A stretch of DNA of 57,911 bases from Alphaproteobacteria bacterium (GCA_947474565.1 CANJIS010000014.1:1-57911), one strand, 5' to 3'. Positions 44,159-54,769 are shown, counted from the stretch's first letter. Notes: generated by a model from the sequence alone, not told the origin. Program-made: numbers and translations.

Positions 44159-44283
44159 ACAGGGCCCGTTCTTGGATTCGTCTTTACAATAGCCTTCCCT
44201 TTTCGGCGCAAACAGGGCGAAAAGACACGGTTCTGGCAAAAAAGCCGGGCGATTTCCGCAGCGTTTGGCGTATAACGCCCGCC

Positions 44284-45411
44284 ATGTCGCTTTCCCGTAA
44301 CGATATTCTCCACGCTCTGGACCATGTCATTGATCCGGCCAGCGGCCGCAGCGTGGTGCAGCAGAACATGATTGGCGGCCTTGTGCTGCGTGAAGGCGCG
44401 GGCGGTTCCAGCGTCGGTTTCGCGCTGGAAGTGCCAGCTTCGTTGGGCGCCAGGGCGGAACCCTTGCGCCAAGCCTGCCAAGCCGCGGTCGAAAAACTGC
44501 CCGGCGTTACCAACGTCACGGCCGTGCTCACGTCTCATCAGGAAACGGGGCACCAGGAATCCGGGCACAGCCACGCCGCGCCGCCCAAGCCCGTGCGCGC
44601 AACCCCGCCTGCGCCTGCCGGCATTGAAGGCGTGGGCAAGATCATCGCCGTGGCCAGCGGCAAAGGCGGCGTGGGCAAATCCACTGTCGCGGTCAATCTG
44701 GCGCTGGGCCTCTCAAAGTTGGGTTTGAAAGTGGGCCTGCTGGACGCCGACATTTATGGCCCCTCGGTGCCGCGCCTGCTGGGCATCACTCACAAGCCGG
44801 AGACAGAGGGCAAGAAGCTCAAGCCGATTGAAAAATACGGCATCAAATCCATGTCCATCGGCTTCATGGTCAAGGAAGACGAAGCCATGATCTGGCGCGG
44901 ACCGATGGTGCAATCGGCCCTGACCCAGATGATGAACGATGTGCTGTGGGCGCCGCTCGATGTGCTGGTGCTGGACATGCCGCCCGGCACTGGTGACGCA
45001 CAGCTCACCATCGCCCAGCGCGTGCCGCTGAAGGGCGCGGTGATCGTTTCCACGCCGCAAGACATTGCGCTAATCGACGCCAAGAAAGGCATCGCCATGT
45101 TCCGCAAGACCCAGGTGCCGATCCTGGGCCTGGTGGAAAATATGAGCGTGTTCATCTGCCCCGATTGCGGCCATGCCCATCACATCTTTGGGCAACATGG
45201 TGCGCGCGACATGGCGACGGGCTTGGGCGTACCGTTCCTAGGCGAAATTCCGCTTCTGCCGCGCATCCGGGAAATGTCGGACGCCGGAACGCCGGTGATG
45301 ATCAATGCGCCCGATGGCCCGGAAGCCAAGGCGTTCCTGGCGGTGGCGCAGAAGGTGGCGGCAGCGATCAACACTGCAGACCGGCCCGCACCGAAAATAA
45401 TTATCGAGTAG
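44284..45411 (+). CDS. mrp: Mrp/NBP35-type iron-sulfur carrier ATPase
   Basis: 375 residues. There is an N-terminal MIP18-like (DUF59) domain (1-82), a His-rich linker (84-100), then a deviant Walker A GKGGVGKST (126-134), VGLLDADIYGPSVPRLLG and LDVLVLDMPPGTGDAQL, and the CxxC pair in FICPDCGHAHHIFG that dimeric carriers use to hold a [4Fe-4S] cluster. It supplies clusters to apo-proteins. It converges with DHFR, overlapping by 11 bp. Confidence 0.95.
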   Translation: MSLSRNDILHALDHVIDPASGRSVVQQNMIGGLVLREGAGGSSVGFALEVPASLGARAEPLRQACQAAVEKLPGVTNVTAVLTSHQETGHQESGHSHAAPPKPVRATPPAPAGIEGVGKIIAVASGKGGVGKSTVAVNLALGLSKLGLKVGLLDADIYGPSVPRLLGITHKPETEGKKLKPIEKYGIKSMSIGFMVKEDEAMIWRGPMVQSALTQMMNDVLWAPLDVLVLDMPPGTGDAQLTIAQRVPLKGAVIVSTPQDIALIDAKKGIAMFRKTQVPILGLVENMSVFICPDCGHAHHIFGQHGARDMATGLGVPFLGEIPLLPRIREMSDAGTPVMINAPDGPEAKAFLAVAQKVAAAINTADRPAPKIIIE

Positions 45412-45901
45412 TTTTGATACGTGCAGGGTTATGACGGCGCTCGTGATCCAGCGTCACATAGCTGTAGCGCAGACCTTCCGGCGTGGTGTGATCCTCGCGC
45501 GCGACCTGCCGCCACTCTTTCGTATCGAAATCAAAACGGGCGTCACCGTCGAAGGATTTGTGCACTTCGGTGAGTTCAATCCGTTCGGCCCGCGCCAGCG
45601 CCGCGCGATAGATTTCCGCGCCGCCAATCACAAACACGTCCGGCACAGCCAAGGCCTGATCCAGGCCCATATTCTCGGCGCCGTCTTCGCGCCAATGTTC
45701 GTCACGCGTCACGACAATGTTGCGGCGGCCGGGCAGCGGCTTCTTGGGCAGCGAGTCCCAGGTCTTGCGGCCCATGACAATGGTCCCGCCCATGGTCAGC
45801 GCCTTGAAGCGCTTGAGATCGTCGGAGATATGCCAGGGAATGCCGCCATCCTTGCCAATGACGCCATTGTCGGCGCGCGCCAGAACCAAAGTGATGCTCA
45901 T
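45401..45901 (-). CDS. folA: Dihydrofolate reductase
   Basis: 166 residues. LVLARADNGVIGKDGGIPWHI, a catalytic Asp in SDDLKRFKALT, VMGRKTWDSLP and FVIGGAEIYRAAL are diagnostic. It reduces dihydrofolate to tetrahydrofolate with NADPH and is the target of trimethoprim. thyA, the usual neighbour, is absent; the upstream gene is a GNAT acetyltransferase with ATGA overlap. The pathway partner folP lies 6 kb away. Confidence 0.96.
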   Translation of the reverse strand: MSITLVLARADNGVIGKDGGIPWHISDDLKRFKALTMGGTIVMGRKTWDSLPKKPLPGRRNIVVTRDEHWREDGAENMGLDQALAVPDVFVIGGAEIYRAALARAERIELTEVHKSFDGDARFDFDTKEWRQVAREDHTTPEGLRYSYVTLDHERRHNPARIKTTR

Positions 45902-46374
45902 GCTTCCGCCAGATTTTTCATCGCGTCGCCCTCAAGCCAATAGGTATACCAGCCTTCATGGGAATGCGCCCCGATGCTTTGATAAAAGGCGATGGAAGGC
46001 GCGTTCCAGGCCAGAACCTGCCATTCCAGCCGGGCGGCGCCAGCAGCCAGGCCCTTCTTTGTCAGATATTGCAGCATCGTCTTGCCGTAGCCGCGGCCGC
46101 GGAAGGCGGGCAGCACAAACAGATCTTCCAGATACAGGCGGCGCGCGGCGCGGAATGTGGCGTAGGTCCAATAATAGGTGGCGATGCCCACCGGAACCTG
46201 ACCCTCAAAAGCCAATTCGCATTCAATCAGCGGACGCAGGCCAAAAAAATCGAAGGCGATTTCCTCTTCCGTCAGGGTAATCGGCAATTTCTCGTAAGCT
46301 GCCAGTTCCGTGAGCAATTTCAGGATCAGGCGCGCATCGTCAGGCCGGGCCGGACGGATGGTGAAAGACGTCAT
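45898..46374 (-). CDS. GNAT-family N-acetyltransferase
   Basis: 158 residues. The acetyl-CoA loop is YLEDLFVLPAFRGRGYGKTML (R/Q-x-x-G-x-G/A type), followed by RLEWQVLAWNAPSIAFYQSIG. The C-terminal part, with ARLEWQVLAWN and HSHEGWYTYWLEGD, resembles diamine (SSAT-like) acetyltransferases. The substrate is not certain. It overlaps folA by 4 bp, upstream in the same operon. Confidence 0.88.
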   Translation of the reverse strand: MTSFTIRPARPDDARLILKLLTELAAYEKLPITLTEEEIAFDFFGLRPLIECELAFEGQVPVGIATYYWTYATFRAARRLYLEDLFVLPAFRGRGYGKTMLQYLTKKGLAAGAARLEWQVLAWNAPSIAFYQSIGAHSHEGWYTYWLEGDAMKNLAEA

Positions 46375-46416
46375 TCAGTTTCCGTTCAGGTACGCGGGCA
46401 GAACATAGGCGCAAGG

Positions 46417-46451
46417 AACCCCAAAGGGAACCTTGGCCCCAAGTTGGGGTT
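46417..46451. repeat. Inverted repeat upstream of the RcnB-like gene
   Basis: AACCCCAA and TTGGGGTT, 8-bp arms with a 19-base spacer that itself contains a CCCCA-AGT-TGGGG half-palindrome. It lies 45-79 bp before the start of the RcnB-like gene, in operator position. Confidence 0.45.
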
Positions 46452-46495
46452 ATCTTCTCGGAATAAAGGCTGCGGGGGCAGACAGGAAGTGACGT

Positions 46496-47125
46496 ATGTC
46501 CAAATTGCTCTTTTCAACCGCGCTCGCGGGTCTTTTGATTTCAGGCGCCGCCATGGCGCAGCCACCGGCTTCTCCGCCGCCCGGCTCTCCCGGCACGCCC
46601 AAATATCAAAACTTCTGGGGTCCCGGAAACGAGCGGCCTGCTGACAACCGTGGTGGCAACCGCGGCGCGCAGCCAACTCCGCCTGCAGCCCCGCCGGCTG
46701 CCAGCAACGGGAACAACAACAATTTCCGCCAAGGCGATAATGATCGCCGCCAGGATTTCCGCGACAATGATCGGAATGACAGGCGCGGCGGCTACGGCAA
46801 CCGCAACAATGGCCAGAACTGGAACGGCGGCGGATATCGCAACAACAACAACTGGTCGTCGTATCAGCGCAATTTCCGCTCGCCGCAACGTTTCCGCGGC
46901 CCGTCCTATCAACGGCCGCGCGGCTGGTATTCACAGCGCTGGACCTATGGCCAGATCCTGCCGTCGCTGTTCTGGACCAGCAACTACTGGATCAACAATT
47001 ATAATTCTTACGGCCTGCAGGCACCGCCGCCCGGCACCGTCTGGGTGCGGGATGGTTTCGACGCCATTCTGATCGACCGCTACAACGGCCAGATCATCCA
47101 GGTCGTGTACGACGTCTACTACTAA
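46496..47125 (+). CDS. RcnB-like periplasmic protein
   Basis: 209 residues. The signal peptide (1-21, AAMAQ) is followed by a long low-complexity stretch rich in Asn, Gly, Arg and Asp (50-130) and then a C-terminal RcnB-type module: LQAPPPGTVWVRDGFDAILIDR followed by NGQIIQVVYDVYY. RcnB in enterobacteria helps nickel/cobalt homeostasis, but many RcnB-domain proteins have no proven role and the disordered region here is unusual. AGGAAG lies upstream of the ATG. Confidence 0.8.
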   Translation: MSKLLFSTALAGLLISGAAMAQPPASPPPGSPGTPKYQNFWGPGNERPADNRGGNRGAQPTPPAAPPAASNGNNNNFRQGDNDRRQDFRDNDRNDRRGGYGNRNNGQNWNGGGYRNNNNWSSYQRNFRSPQRFRGPSYQRPRGWYSQRWTYGQILPSLFWTSNYWINNYNSYGLQAPPPGTVWVRDGFDAILIDRYNGQIIQVVYDVYY

Positions 47126-47146
47126 GCCTTTTTTATAGAGGTTTTC

Positions 47147-47188
47147 CGGGCTCGGGATACGCGGCAACTTGGCCCTATCCCGGGCCCG
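47147..47188. repeat. 13-bp hairpin upstream of purA
   Basis: CGGGCTCGGGATA pairs with TATCCCGGGCCCG (one G-T pair) around a 16-base loop. No T-run follows on either strand, so it is not a plain intrinsic terminator. It lies between the RcnB-like stop and purA; role unknown. Confidence 0.5.
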
Positions 47189-47262
47189 ACTCGTGCTATA
47201 AATGGTCACCGTGCCCGTGAGATCCTTCGCGGCGCTCCCTTAGTCTGGGTACGGAATACAGC

Positions 47263-48552
47263 ATGGCCAACGTGACGGTAATCGGCGCCCAGTGGGGCGA
47301 CGAAGGCAAAGGCAAGATCATCGATTGGCTCTCCAACCGGGCCGATATGGTGGTGCGCTTCCAGGGCGGCAACAATGCCGGCCACACCATCGTGGTGGGA
47401 AACCAAACCTATAAATTGTCGCTGCTGCCGTCCGGTGTTGTGCAGGGCAAACGCTCCATCATCGGCAATGGCGTGGTGGTGGATCCCTGGTCACTGCTGG
47501 ACGAAATCGCGCGCGTCGGAGCGGCGGGCCTGAAAATTACCCCCGATATTCTGGTGCTGGCGGAAAACGCCGTCCTGGTGCTGCCATTGCACCGCGAACT
47601 GGATACGATGCGCGAAGACGCGGCCAGCCAGAAGATCGGCACCACCAAGCGTGGCATCGGCCCGTCCTATGAGGACAAAGTGGGCCGCCGGGCGCTGCGC
47701 GCCATCGACCTGAAGGATGTCGCTTCGCTTCCCGCAAAAATCGAAAGACTGCTGGCGCATCACAATGTGCTGCGCCGCGGCTTCGGCCATGCCGAAGTTG
47801 ACGCCGCCGCGCTGCTGGCGGCGCTGAAAGACATCGCGCCCAAGATCACGCCCTTTATCGGCTCGTCCTGGCGCGAACTGGATGCCGCCAAGCGTGCCAG
47901 CAAACGCGTGCTGTTCGAAGGCGCGCAGGCTGTGCTGCTGGACATCGATCACGGCACCTATCCCTTCGTCACGTCATCCAACACCGTGGCGGGACAGGCG
48001 GCGGCGGGTTCGGGCGTGGGTCCGCGCGAAATCGGCACCGTGCTGGGGATCGTCAAAAGCTACACCACGCGGGTGGGCGAAGGCCCCTTCCCCACCGAAT
48101 TGAAAGACGCCACGGGTGAAAAACTGGGCGAACGCGGCCATGAATTCGGCACCGTGACCGGGCGCAAGCGCCGCTGCGGCTGGTTCGACGCGGTGCTGGT
48201 GCGCCAGACCGTGATCTGCGGCGGCGTGGACGGCATTGCCCTGACCAAGCTGGACGTGCTGGACGGCTTTGCCGAACTGAAAGTCTGCATCGGCTATGAG
48301 CTGGACGGCAAGAAGCTCGATTATCTGCCTGCCGACGCCAACGAACAGGCGCGGTTGAAGCCGGTCTATGAAACGCTGGAAGGCTGGAGCGAATCCACGC
48401 AAAGCGCCCGCAGCTGGGCCCAGCTTCCCCCCAACGCCATCAAGTATGTCCGGCGGGTGGAAGAGTTGATCGGCGCGCCGGTATCGCTTCTGTCTACCAG
48501 CCCCGACCGCGACGACACCATCATGGTGCGCGATCCGTTTATCGGACGCTAG
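47263..48552 (+). CDS. purA: Adenylosuccinate synthetase
   Basis: 429 residues. The N-terminal [16 protein letters not shown] holds the catalytic Asp and GTP loop, followed by [13 protein letters not shown] with the catalytic His, [35 protein letters not shown] and [12 protein letters not shown]. It makes adenylosuccinate from IMP and Asp using GTP. The last 4 bp overlap the stop of the convergent beta-lactamase gene. Confidence 0.97.
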   Translation: MANVTVIGAQWGDEGKGKIIDWLSNRADMVVRFQGGNNAGHTIVVGNQTYKLSLLPSGVVQGKRSIIGNGVVVDPWSLLDEIARVGAAGLKITPDILVLAENAVLVLPLHRELDTMREDAASQKIGTTKRGIGPSYEDKVGRRALRAIDLKDVASLPAKIERLLAHHNVLRRGFGHAEVDAAALLAALKDIAPKITPFIGSSWRELDAAKRASKRVLFEGAQAVLLDIDHGTYPFVTSSNTVAGQAAAGSGVGPREIGTVLGIVKSYTTRVGEGPFPTELKDATGEKLGERGHEFGTVTGRKRRCGWFDAVLVRQTVICGGVDGIALTKLDVLDGFAELKVCIGYELDGKKLDYLPADANEQARLKPVYETLEGWSESTQSARSWAQLPPNAIKYVRRVEELIGAPVSLLSTSPDRDDTIMVRDPFIGR

Positions 48553-49424
48553 TTTCCAGCCTTTTCGTCAGCCAACCGTTTCGCCACGCCGATGCGGGCG
48601 GCGTCGGCGAAGACATGACAGGCATTGGCGTCGGGCGTTAGCGCGCCGCCTTTCAGCATCCCCGTCAGTTGCGGCGAGAATTCCGGATGCGGCGCCAGTT
48701 GCACATCGCAAGGCAAGCCCGCAATCACCGCCTGGCCTTTGGCGAAATTCTGCACCACGTCGGGATGGTCGCTATAGCGATAGCCCTTGGGCGAGACTGC
48801 GGTCTGGCTGTCGGCATAGACCATGTTGAGGCACTTGCCGCTTTCGCAGGATTGCCAGCTCCAGCTGGTGCCGCCGGGTGTATGGCCGGGCGTGAAATGA
48901 GCGGTCAGCGCAAGCGCGCCTATGCGCACCACCTCACCGTCATGCAGTTCACTGACATTGGCCACCGGCGCAATCGGGGCAAGCGCGCCAAATTGCGGAT
49001 CATCGGAGGGATTGTGCCCGGACTTGAGCACACCGGCGCTCCAGGGACTGGCCAGCACACGGGCCCCGGTGATGCGCTGAAGCTGGGATAGCCCGCCGGC
49101 ATGATCGTAATGGGCATGGCTGTTCAGGATCACTTTCACGTCGGACAGCTTGAAGCCCAGCGCCTGGATATGGCCGGCAATCATGGGCGCGGATTCGTTC
49201 AGCGCGCCATCGATCAGGATCGCGCCTTGATCCGAGGTGATCAGAACCGAGCCCAGGCCGACGCCGACATAATAGGTATTGCCAAAGATGCGGAACGGCT
49301 TTTGCGGCGCGTTCCATGTTCCGCACATTTTGCAATCCGGTGTCGGCTCGCCATTCTGCGCCCAAACGGGGGACGCCAGCGCCCAAGTCAAAGATATCAG
49401 CGCGATCAAGAACCTGTTCTTCAT
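48549..49424 (-). CDS. Subclass B3-like metallo-beta-lactamase, intact zinc site
   Basis: 291 residues with a signal peptide (1-22, VWAQ). All expected zinc ligands are visible: HAHYDH at 103-108, His181 in GHTPGG and His246 in LAPHPE. Two Cys (CKMC, residues 31-34) near the mature N-terminus and SCESGKC (192-198) match its paralogue at 352-1245, with which it shares most motifs ([25 protein letters not shown]). It is a chromosomal candidate for beta-lactam hydrolysis including carbapenems; activity is not shown by sequence. It lies 1 bp downstream of thiD on the same strand. Confidence 0.9.
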   Translation of the reverse strand: MKNRFLIALISLTWALASPVWAQNGEPTPDCKMCGTWNAPQKPFRIFGNTYYVGVGLGSVLITSDQGAILIDGALNESAPMIAGHIQALGFKLSDVKVILNSHAHYDHAGGLSQLQRITGARVLASPWSAGVLKSGHNPSDDPQFGALAPIAPVANVSELHDGEVVRIGALALTAHFTPGHTPGGTSWSWQSCESGKCLNMVYADSQTAVSPKGYRYSDHPDVVQNFAKGQAVIAGLPCDVQLAPHPEFSPQLTGMLKGGALTPDANACHVFADAARIGVAKRLADEKAGN

Positions 49425-49425
49425 A

Positions 49426-50208
49426 TCAACCCTTGTGTTTGTGACTTAGGGGACCGGCGCCACCGCCCATATCGGGTGCAGAGCGGATCGCCTCCTGGAC
49501 AAAAGCGTGCGCCCGCTTCACCGCCTGGGGCAAATCCAGTTCCAGCGCCAGGCCGCACGCAATGGCGGTGGAAAGTGTGCAGCCGGTGCCATGGGTGTTG
49601 GGCGTTTCCTGGCGCGGAGATTCGAACACCCATTCCTTGCCGCCGCCCGTGAGAAAATCGCACACCGTCTCGCCTGTGCCATGGCCACCCTTGAACAGCG
49701 TGTTGCGTGCGCCCAGCATCAGGAAAGCCTGGGCGGCATTGCGCAAGGTGTGCGGACTGCGTGGCAAGACGCCGGTCAGGGCATGCGTCTCGGGTATATT
49801 GGGCGTCACCAGCATGGCGCGGGGGATGAGCAAGGTTTTCAGCACCGCCATGCCGTGCTCATCCAGAAAGGATGCGCCACTGGTGGCGCTCAGAACCGGG
49901 TCCAGCACAATGGGCAAATCCACATCCGCCAACGCTTCGGCCACCGCACTGGCGATGCGGCCATTGCCCAGCATGCCGATCTTGATGGCATCCGCGCCGA
50001 TATCGCCCAGCGCTGCCTCGATCTGCGCCCGCACCAATTCCGGCGGCATGGCGTGAATGATGTGCACCCCGTCGCCATCCTGCACCGTCACCGCGGTCAC
50101 CGCAGTTTGGGCATAGACGCCGAACGCCATCGCCGTCTTGAGGTCAGCCTGGATTCCGGCGCCGGCGGAGGAATCCGAGCCGGCGATGGCCAATATTCTG
50201 GGGATCAA
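49426..50208 (-). CDS. thiD: Hydroxymethylpyrimidine/phosphomethylpyrimidine kinase
   Basis: 260 residues. Ribokinase-fold landmarks: [19 protein letters not shown] at the N-terminus, [23 protein letters not shown] and the ATP/anion-hole region [18 protein letters not shown]. It phosphorylates HMP twice in thiamine synthesis. ATG 50208 overlaps the glmM stop (ATGA), so it is translated from the same message; the pairing with glmM is positional, not metabolic. Confidence 0.95.
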   Translation of the reverse strand: MIPRILAIAGSDSSAGAGIQADLKTAMAFGVYAQTAVTAVTVQDGDGVHIIHAMPPELVRAQIEAALGDIGADAIKIGMLGNGRIASAVAEALADVDLPIVLDPVLSATSGASFLDEHGMAVLKTLLIPRAMLVTPNIPETHALTGVLPRSPHTLRNAAQAFLMLGARNTLFKGGHGTGETVCDFLTGGGKEWVFESPRQETPNTHGTGCTLSTAIACGLALELDLPQAVKRAHAFVQEAIRSAPDMGGGAGPLSHKHKG

Positions 50209-51551
50209 GCAGCAACTTCTTCGATGGCAGCCGCGATCTGGCGCACCACAGAGCGCACCAGCTTTTCGTCATCGCCTTCGGCCATGACGCGGATCAGGGG
50301 CTCGGTGCCGGATTTGCGCACCAGAATGCGGCCGGAAGTTCCCAGCCGGGCATTGGCGTCGTCAATGGAGGATTTCACCTTGGCGTCTTCCAGCGGCGAG
50401 CCTTTGCGGAAACGCACATTCTCCAGCACCTGGGGCAGCGGCTCATACAGATGTGCCGCCTGGGAGGCGGGTATGCCGCCCTGCGCCAGCACCGCCAGCA
50501 CCTGCAGCCCCGCGACCAGCCCGTCGCCGGTGGTGGAGAAGTCCGACAGGATAATGTGGCCGGACTGTTCACCGCCGACATTGAAGCCGCCCTTTTTCAT
50601 TTCTTCCAGAACGTAACGGTCGCCGACCGCGGCACGGCCCAACGCCAAACCAAGCGTCTTCAGGTAACGGTCCAGCCCGGCATTGGACATCACCGTGCCG
50701 ACCACGCCGCCGCCCTTGAGCCGGCCATTGGTCGACCAGCTTTTGGCGATCAGAGCCAGGATCTGGTCGCCGTCAATGATGCGGCCATTTTCATCGGCCA
50801 TCACCACGCGGTCAGCGTCACCATCCAGCGCGATGCCGAAATCGGCGCGCACTTCGCGCACCTTTGCGCACATCGCGTCCGCCGATGTCGAGCCACAGTC
50901 GAGATTGATGTTGGTGCCGTCCGGCGACACGCCCATGGGCACAATATCGGCGCCCAATTCCCACAACACTTCCGGCGCCACCTTATAGGCCGCACCATTG
51001 GCGCAATCGATCACGATGCGCAGGCCTTCAAGACGCAGATTGCGGGGGAAATTGCGCTTGGCGAATTCGATGTAACGCGCCTGGCTGTCGTCGATGCGCT
51101 TGGCGCGGCCGATGGCGCCGTCGGTGGCGAGGCCGGTCTGAAGACTGCTGTCCATCAACCGTTCGATTTCCAGCTCCACCGCGTCCGACAGCTTCTGCCC
51201 GTCCGGGCCGAAAAACTTGATGCCGTTGTCGTGATAAAGATTGTGCGAGGCGGTAATCATCACACCCAAATCGGCGCGCAGCGAGCGCGTCAGCATGGCG
51301 ACGGCGGGTGTGGGCAGCGGGCCGAACTGGAATACATCCATGCCCACGGCGGTGAAGCCCGACACCAGCGCGCTTTCGATCATGTAGCCGCTGAGGCGTG
51401 TGTCCTTGCCGATCACCACCCGGTGGCGATGGGCGCCGCGGGTGAAGATGCGGCCTGCCGCCATCCCGGCCTTCATGGCGATCTCGGGCGTCAGCACCGA
51501 TGAATTGGTGCGGCCGCGGATGCCATCGGTGCCGAAATATTTGCGGATCAT
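50205..51551 (-). CDS. glmM: Phosphoglucosamine mutase
   Basis: 448 residues from ATG 51551; the longer frame adds an unlikely 16 residues. [17 protein letters not shown] is the classic GlmM start. The phospho-acceptor Ser102 lies in TASHN. The metal loop is [13 protein letters not shown], the sugar-specificity region is [12 protein letters not shown] and the phosphate-binding end is [13 protein letters not shown]. It makes glucosamine-1-phosphate for peptidoglycan and LPS. It sits directly after folP, with 83 bp between. Confidence 0.97.
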   Translation of the reverse strand: MIRKYFGTDGIRGRTNSSVLTPEIAMKAGMAAGRIFTRGAHRHRVVIGKDTRLSGYMIESALVSGFTAVGMDVFQFGPLPTPAVAMLTRSLRADLGVMITASHNLYHDNGIKFFGPDGQKLSDAVELEIERLMDSSLQTGLATDGAIGRAKRIDDSQARYIEFAKRNFPRNLRLEGLRIVIDCANGAAYKVAPEVLWELGADIVPMGVSPDGTNINLDCGSTSADAMCAKVREVRADFGIALDGDADRVVMADENGRIIDGDQILALIAKSWSTNGRLKGGGVVGTVMSNAGLDRYLKTLGLALGRAAVGDRYVLEEMKKGGFNVGGEQSGHIILSDFSTTGDGLVAGLQVLAVLAQGGIPASQAAHLYEPLPQVLENVRFRKGSPLEDAKVKSSIDDANARLGTSGRILVRKSGTEPLIRVMAEGDDEKLVRSVVRQIAAAIEEVAA

Positions 51552-51634
51552 GGGTCGGTCCTGACTGAAGCGAGATGTTTTACCATGATTTGCTAACAAA
51601 GATTTGCCCGGTGGTATACCCGCCCGGAGGGGGG

Positions 51635-52438
51635 TCAGTGGGTGTTTTCGTCCAGCGATGCCAAGACCTTAAGCCCGTCCCGGAGGGCGGCCGGGGCATG
51701 GGTGCGGATATAGTCCGCACCATGGGCGGTGGCCAGCAACTCGGCGGCCAAGCCCGCCTCTTCTTGTGTCCCCGGCAGGGCCTTGAGGAAAGATTTGCGC
51801 GACACCGAGACCAGAAGCGGCAGGCCAAAAGCCTCGCCCAGTTCGGGCAATCGCTGCAACACGGTCAGCGAGGCGAGCGGATTGCTGCTGAGAAAAAAGC
51901 CCATGCCGGGATCCAGGATCAGGCGCTCGGGCGCGACACCCGCTTGCGTCAACGCCGTAAGCCGCTTTTCAAAAAAGCCCAGGATGCGGTCGAAGATTTC
52001 TTCCGGCGGTATGTCCGCCCGAATAGCTTTACCAACTGTGGCGATGCCTTGTTCCTGCACCATATGCATGACGATCAATTTGGCGTGGGCGGCGGCAAGA
52101 TCGGGATAGAGCCCTGGATCAGCAAAGCCATGAATGTCGTTGAGATAATCCACGCCTTGGCGGATGGCCCAGCGCTGCACCGGGGTGGAGAAGCTGTCGA
52201 TGGACAGGGACGCGCCGATGTCGTGCAACGGCCCCACCACTGTTTCCAGGCGCGCGATTTCGATTTCCGGTGACACCGCTTTGGCGTCGGGATGGGACGA
52301 GGCCGCACCGATATCAAGTATGTCGGCGCCATCGGCCAGCAGATTGTCGGCATGCGCCATGGCGTCCATCGGTGCCAGATATTTTCCGCCGTCGGTAAAA
52401 CTGTCTTCGGTGATGTTGAGGATGCCGAGGATTTTCAT
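51635..52438 (-). CDS. folP: Dihydropteroate synthase, Sul-like form
   Basis: 267 residues from ATG 52438 (ATGA overlap with the upstream gene). TIM-barrel [18 protein letters not shown] (6-18), [41 protein letters not shown] (173-187) and [10 protein letters not shown] (211-220). The usual FolP signature DxGGESTRPG is replaced by [15 protein letters not shown] (42-56). From memory, this, the LYPD segment after NDIx[11 protein letters not shown] and the ending THAP.. are shared with plasmid Sul1/Sul2 enzymes rather than with E. coli FolP. It condenses pABA with pterin diphosphate. The order ftsH-x-folP-glmM matters because mobile sul genes carry glmM remnants. Confidence 0.93.
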   Translation of the reverse strand: MKILGILNITEDSFTDGGKYLAPMDAMAHADNLLADGADILDIGAASSHPDAKAVSPEIEIARLETVVGPLHDIGASLSIDSFSTPVQRWAIRQGVDYLNDIHGFADPGLYPDLAAAHAKLIVMHMVQEQGIATVGKAIRADIPPEEIFDRILGFFEKRLTALTQAGVAPERLILDPGMGFFLSSNPLASLTVLQRLPELGEAFGLPLLVSVSRKSFLKALPGTQEEAGLAAELLATAHGADYIRTHAPAALRDGLKVLASLDENTH

Positions 52439-52833
52439 GCGCCGCCGCACATGTGCTGCGAGTCAGGCAGAGTCCAAGATTCAACCCGGCGCAGATTGGT
52501 TGCGGTGTAGAATTTTCCGCGATTGTCGCCGGGCGGGCAGTTATTCGGCACCGACACCAGGCAGACCAGAATGGGGTCGCCCCTGCGCGACTTGTCGATA
52601 GCCGGGATCGCATCATAGGAAATCAGGATCAAGCCGTTGGTGAGCGTCACCACGCTGCCGCTGTCGGGCATGGGTTTATGGGTGCTGGCGTCTTCCAGCC
52701 GCTTGCCGGTGCTGGCAATGCCCGTGCGGGCGCAATCCCCGACTTTGGCGGGGATCGTCTCAGCCGCGGATGCCGGAAAAGAAACAGCGGCCAGCACAAG
52801 GCTGACCGCTGTGGTGATTATCTTGTGGTGCAC
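52435..52833 (-). CDS. Small secreted protein of unknown function between ftsH and folP
   Basis: 132 residues from GTG 52833, chosen because the signal peptide begins VHHKIITTAVSLVLAAVSF and the upstream frame lies inside ftsH. After cleavage near ASAAE the protein has four Cys (GDCART, ILVCLVS, NNCPPG, HMCGG), enough for two disulfides, and VVTLTNGLILISYDAIPAI. It begins 4 bp after ftsH and overlaps folP by 4 bp. Family not recognised. Confidence 0.7.
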   Translation of the reverse strand: MHHKIITTAVSLVLAAVSFPASAAETIPAKVGDCARTGIASTGKRLEDASTHKPMPDSGSVVTLTNGLILISYDAIPAIDKSRRGDPILVCLVSVPNNCPPGDNRGKFYTATNLRRVESWTLPDSQHMCGGA

Positions 52834-52837
52834 GAAA

Positions 52838-54769
52838 TTACCGCGGCTGCGGTTCCGGTGAGATGATCGGACCCGGACCCGAAGACGGACGCGGCTTGCC
52901 GGCGGCGGGCACGGACGGTCCTTCATTGCGGCTGGGCAGCGTGGGTTCTTCGTAGGGCGTGCGCACCGGCGGAATGCCCTTGAGCAGCGCGATGATCTCG
53001 TCGCCGGTCAGGGTTTCATATTCCAGCAGGCCGCGCGCCAGTACATTCAAATCCGCCAGCCTTTCGGTCAGAATGGAGCGAGCCCGGCTATAGGTTTCAT
53101 CGATAATGCGATGAATTTCCGAGTCGATCTTCTGCGCCGTGGCTTCCGAGATATTCTGGGTGCGCGATACCGAATGGCCCAGGAACACTTCTTCCTGGTT
53201 TTCGGCATAGGCGATGGGGCCCAGCGAATCCGACATGCCGAAGCGGGTGACCATGGCGCGGGCCATGCGGGTGGCCTGCTCGATATCGCTTTGCGCGCCG
53301 GTGGTGACCTTGTCATGGCCGAACACCAGTTCTTCGGCCAGACGGCCGCCGAACGCGACGCACAGATCGGCCAGCATCTTCTGGCGGGTCAGCGACAACT
53401 GATCGCGTTCCGGCAGGCGCATCACCATGCCCAGCGCGCGGCCGCGCGGGATGATGGTGGCCTTGTGGATCGGATCGGAGCCTTCGACCGTGATGGCGAT
53501 CAGAGCGTGGCCGGCTTCGTGGAAGGCGGTGAGTTTCTTTTCCTCATCGCTCATGGCGAGGCTGCGGCGCTCAGCGCCCATCATCACCTTGTCCTTGGCG
53601 TCTTCCAGCTCGCTCATCATGACCACGCGCTTGCCGCGGCGGGCGGCCAAGAGCGCGCCTTCATTGACCAGATTGGCCAGATCGGCGCCGGAGAAGCCCG
53701 GCGTGCCGCGCGCAATGATGCGCGGATCGACATCGGGCGCCAGCGGCACTTTGCGCAAATGGACGCGCAGGATTTTCTCACGGCCGGCCAGATCGGGATT
53801 GGGCACCACGACATGACGGTCGAAGCGGCCGGGGCGCAGCAGCGCGGGGTCCAGAACGTCCGGCCTGTTGGTGGCGGCGATCAGGATCACGCTTTCATTG
53901 GCTTCGAAGCCATCCATCTCAACCAGCAGCTGGTTGAGTGTCTGTTCGCGCTCGTCATTGCCGCCGCCCAGACCGGCGCCGCGATGGCGGCCCACCGCGT
54001 CGATTTCGTCGATGAAGACGATGCAAGGCGAATTCTTCTTGGCCTGTTCAAACATGTCGCGCACGCGGCTGGCGCCGACGCCCACGAACATTTCAACAAA
54101 GTCCGAGCCCGAGATGGTGAAGAAGGGCACATTGGCTTCGCCGGCGATGGCGCGGGCGAGCAATGTCTTGCCGGTACCCGGCGGGCCGACGAGCAGCACA
54201 CCCTTGGGGATGCGGCCGCCCAGGCGCTGGAATTTCTGCGGATCGCGCAGGAAGTCCACGATTTCCTTCAGGTCGTCCTTGGCTTCATCCACGCCCGCCA
54301 CGTCTTCGAACGTGACGCGGCCGGAGCGTTCGGTGAGGAGTTTGGCGCGCGACTTGCCGAAGCCCATCGCCTTGCCGCCGCCCGATTGCATCTGGCGCAG
54401 GAAGAACACCCACACGCCGATCAGCAGCAGCATGGGCAGCCAGTTAAGGATCACGCCGATCAGATTGAAATTGTCATCCGCGGGCGCAACCGAGGTATCA
54501 ACATTGTGCTCCTTCAGCGTCGGCCAAAGGGTCGAGTCATTGGCGGGGACCGTAGTGACAAAGGCGGTGCCGTTGGTCAGCTCGCCCTTCACCTGTTCGC
54601 CCTGGAAGGTGACTTTACGGACCTGGCCTGAAACCACATCCGCATTGAATTTGGTGTAGCTGATCGCCTGGGCGCCGGTATGGGCGCCGGTCCCCTGGAA
54701 CAGGTTGAACAGGAAGACCAGAAGCAGCGCGATAATGATCCAGAGCGCCAGATTTCGCAGATTGTTCAA
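52838..54769 (-). CDS. ftsH: ATP-dependent zinc metalloprotease FtsH
   Basis: 643 residues, TTG start (54769) with AAGGA 6 bases upstream. Two transmembrane helices (5-25, 100-120) flank the periplasmic domain. The AAA module has Walker [18 protein letters not shown], pore loop [17 protein letters not shown] and Walker [14 protein letters not shown]. The protease has HEAGH with a downstream Asp ligand. The C-terminal tail is Pro/Ser-rich. It degrades membrane and regulatory proteins at the inner membrane. Confidence 0.97.
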   Translation of the reverse strand: MNNLRNLALWIIIALLLVFLFNLFQGTGAHTGAQAISYTKFNADVVSGQVRKVTFQGEQVKGELTNGTAFVTTVPANDSTLWPTLKEHNVDTSVAPADDNFNLIGVILNWLPMLLLIGVWVFFLRQMQSGGGKAMGFGKSRAKLLTERSGRVTFEDVAGVDEAKDDLKEIVDFLRDPQKFQRLGGRIPKGVLLVGPPGTGKTLLARAIAGEANVPFFTISGSDFVEMFVGVGASRVRDMFEQAKKNSPCIVFIDEIDAVGRHRGAGLGGGNDEREQTLNQLLVEMDGFEANESVILIAATNRPDVLDPALLRPGRFDRHVVVPNPDLAGREKILRVHLRKVPLAPDVDPRIIARGTPGFSGADLANLVNEGALLAARRGKRVVMMSELEDAKDKVMMGAERRSLAMSDEEKKLTAFHEAGHALIAITVEGSDPIHKATIIPRGRALGMVMRLPERDQLSLTRQKMLADLCVAFGGRLAEELVFGHDKVTTGAQSDIEQATRMARAMVTRFGMSDSLGPIAYAENQEEVFLGHSVSRTQNISEATAQKIDSEIHRIIDETYSRARSILTERLADLNVLARGLLEYETLTGDEIIALLKGIPPVRTPYEEPTLPSRNEGPSVPAAGKPRPSSGPGPIISPEPQPR

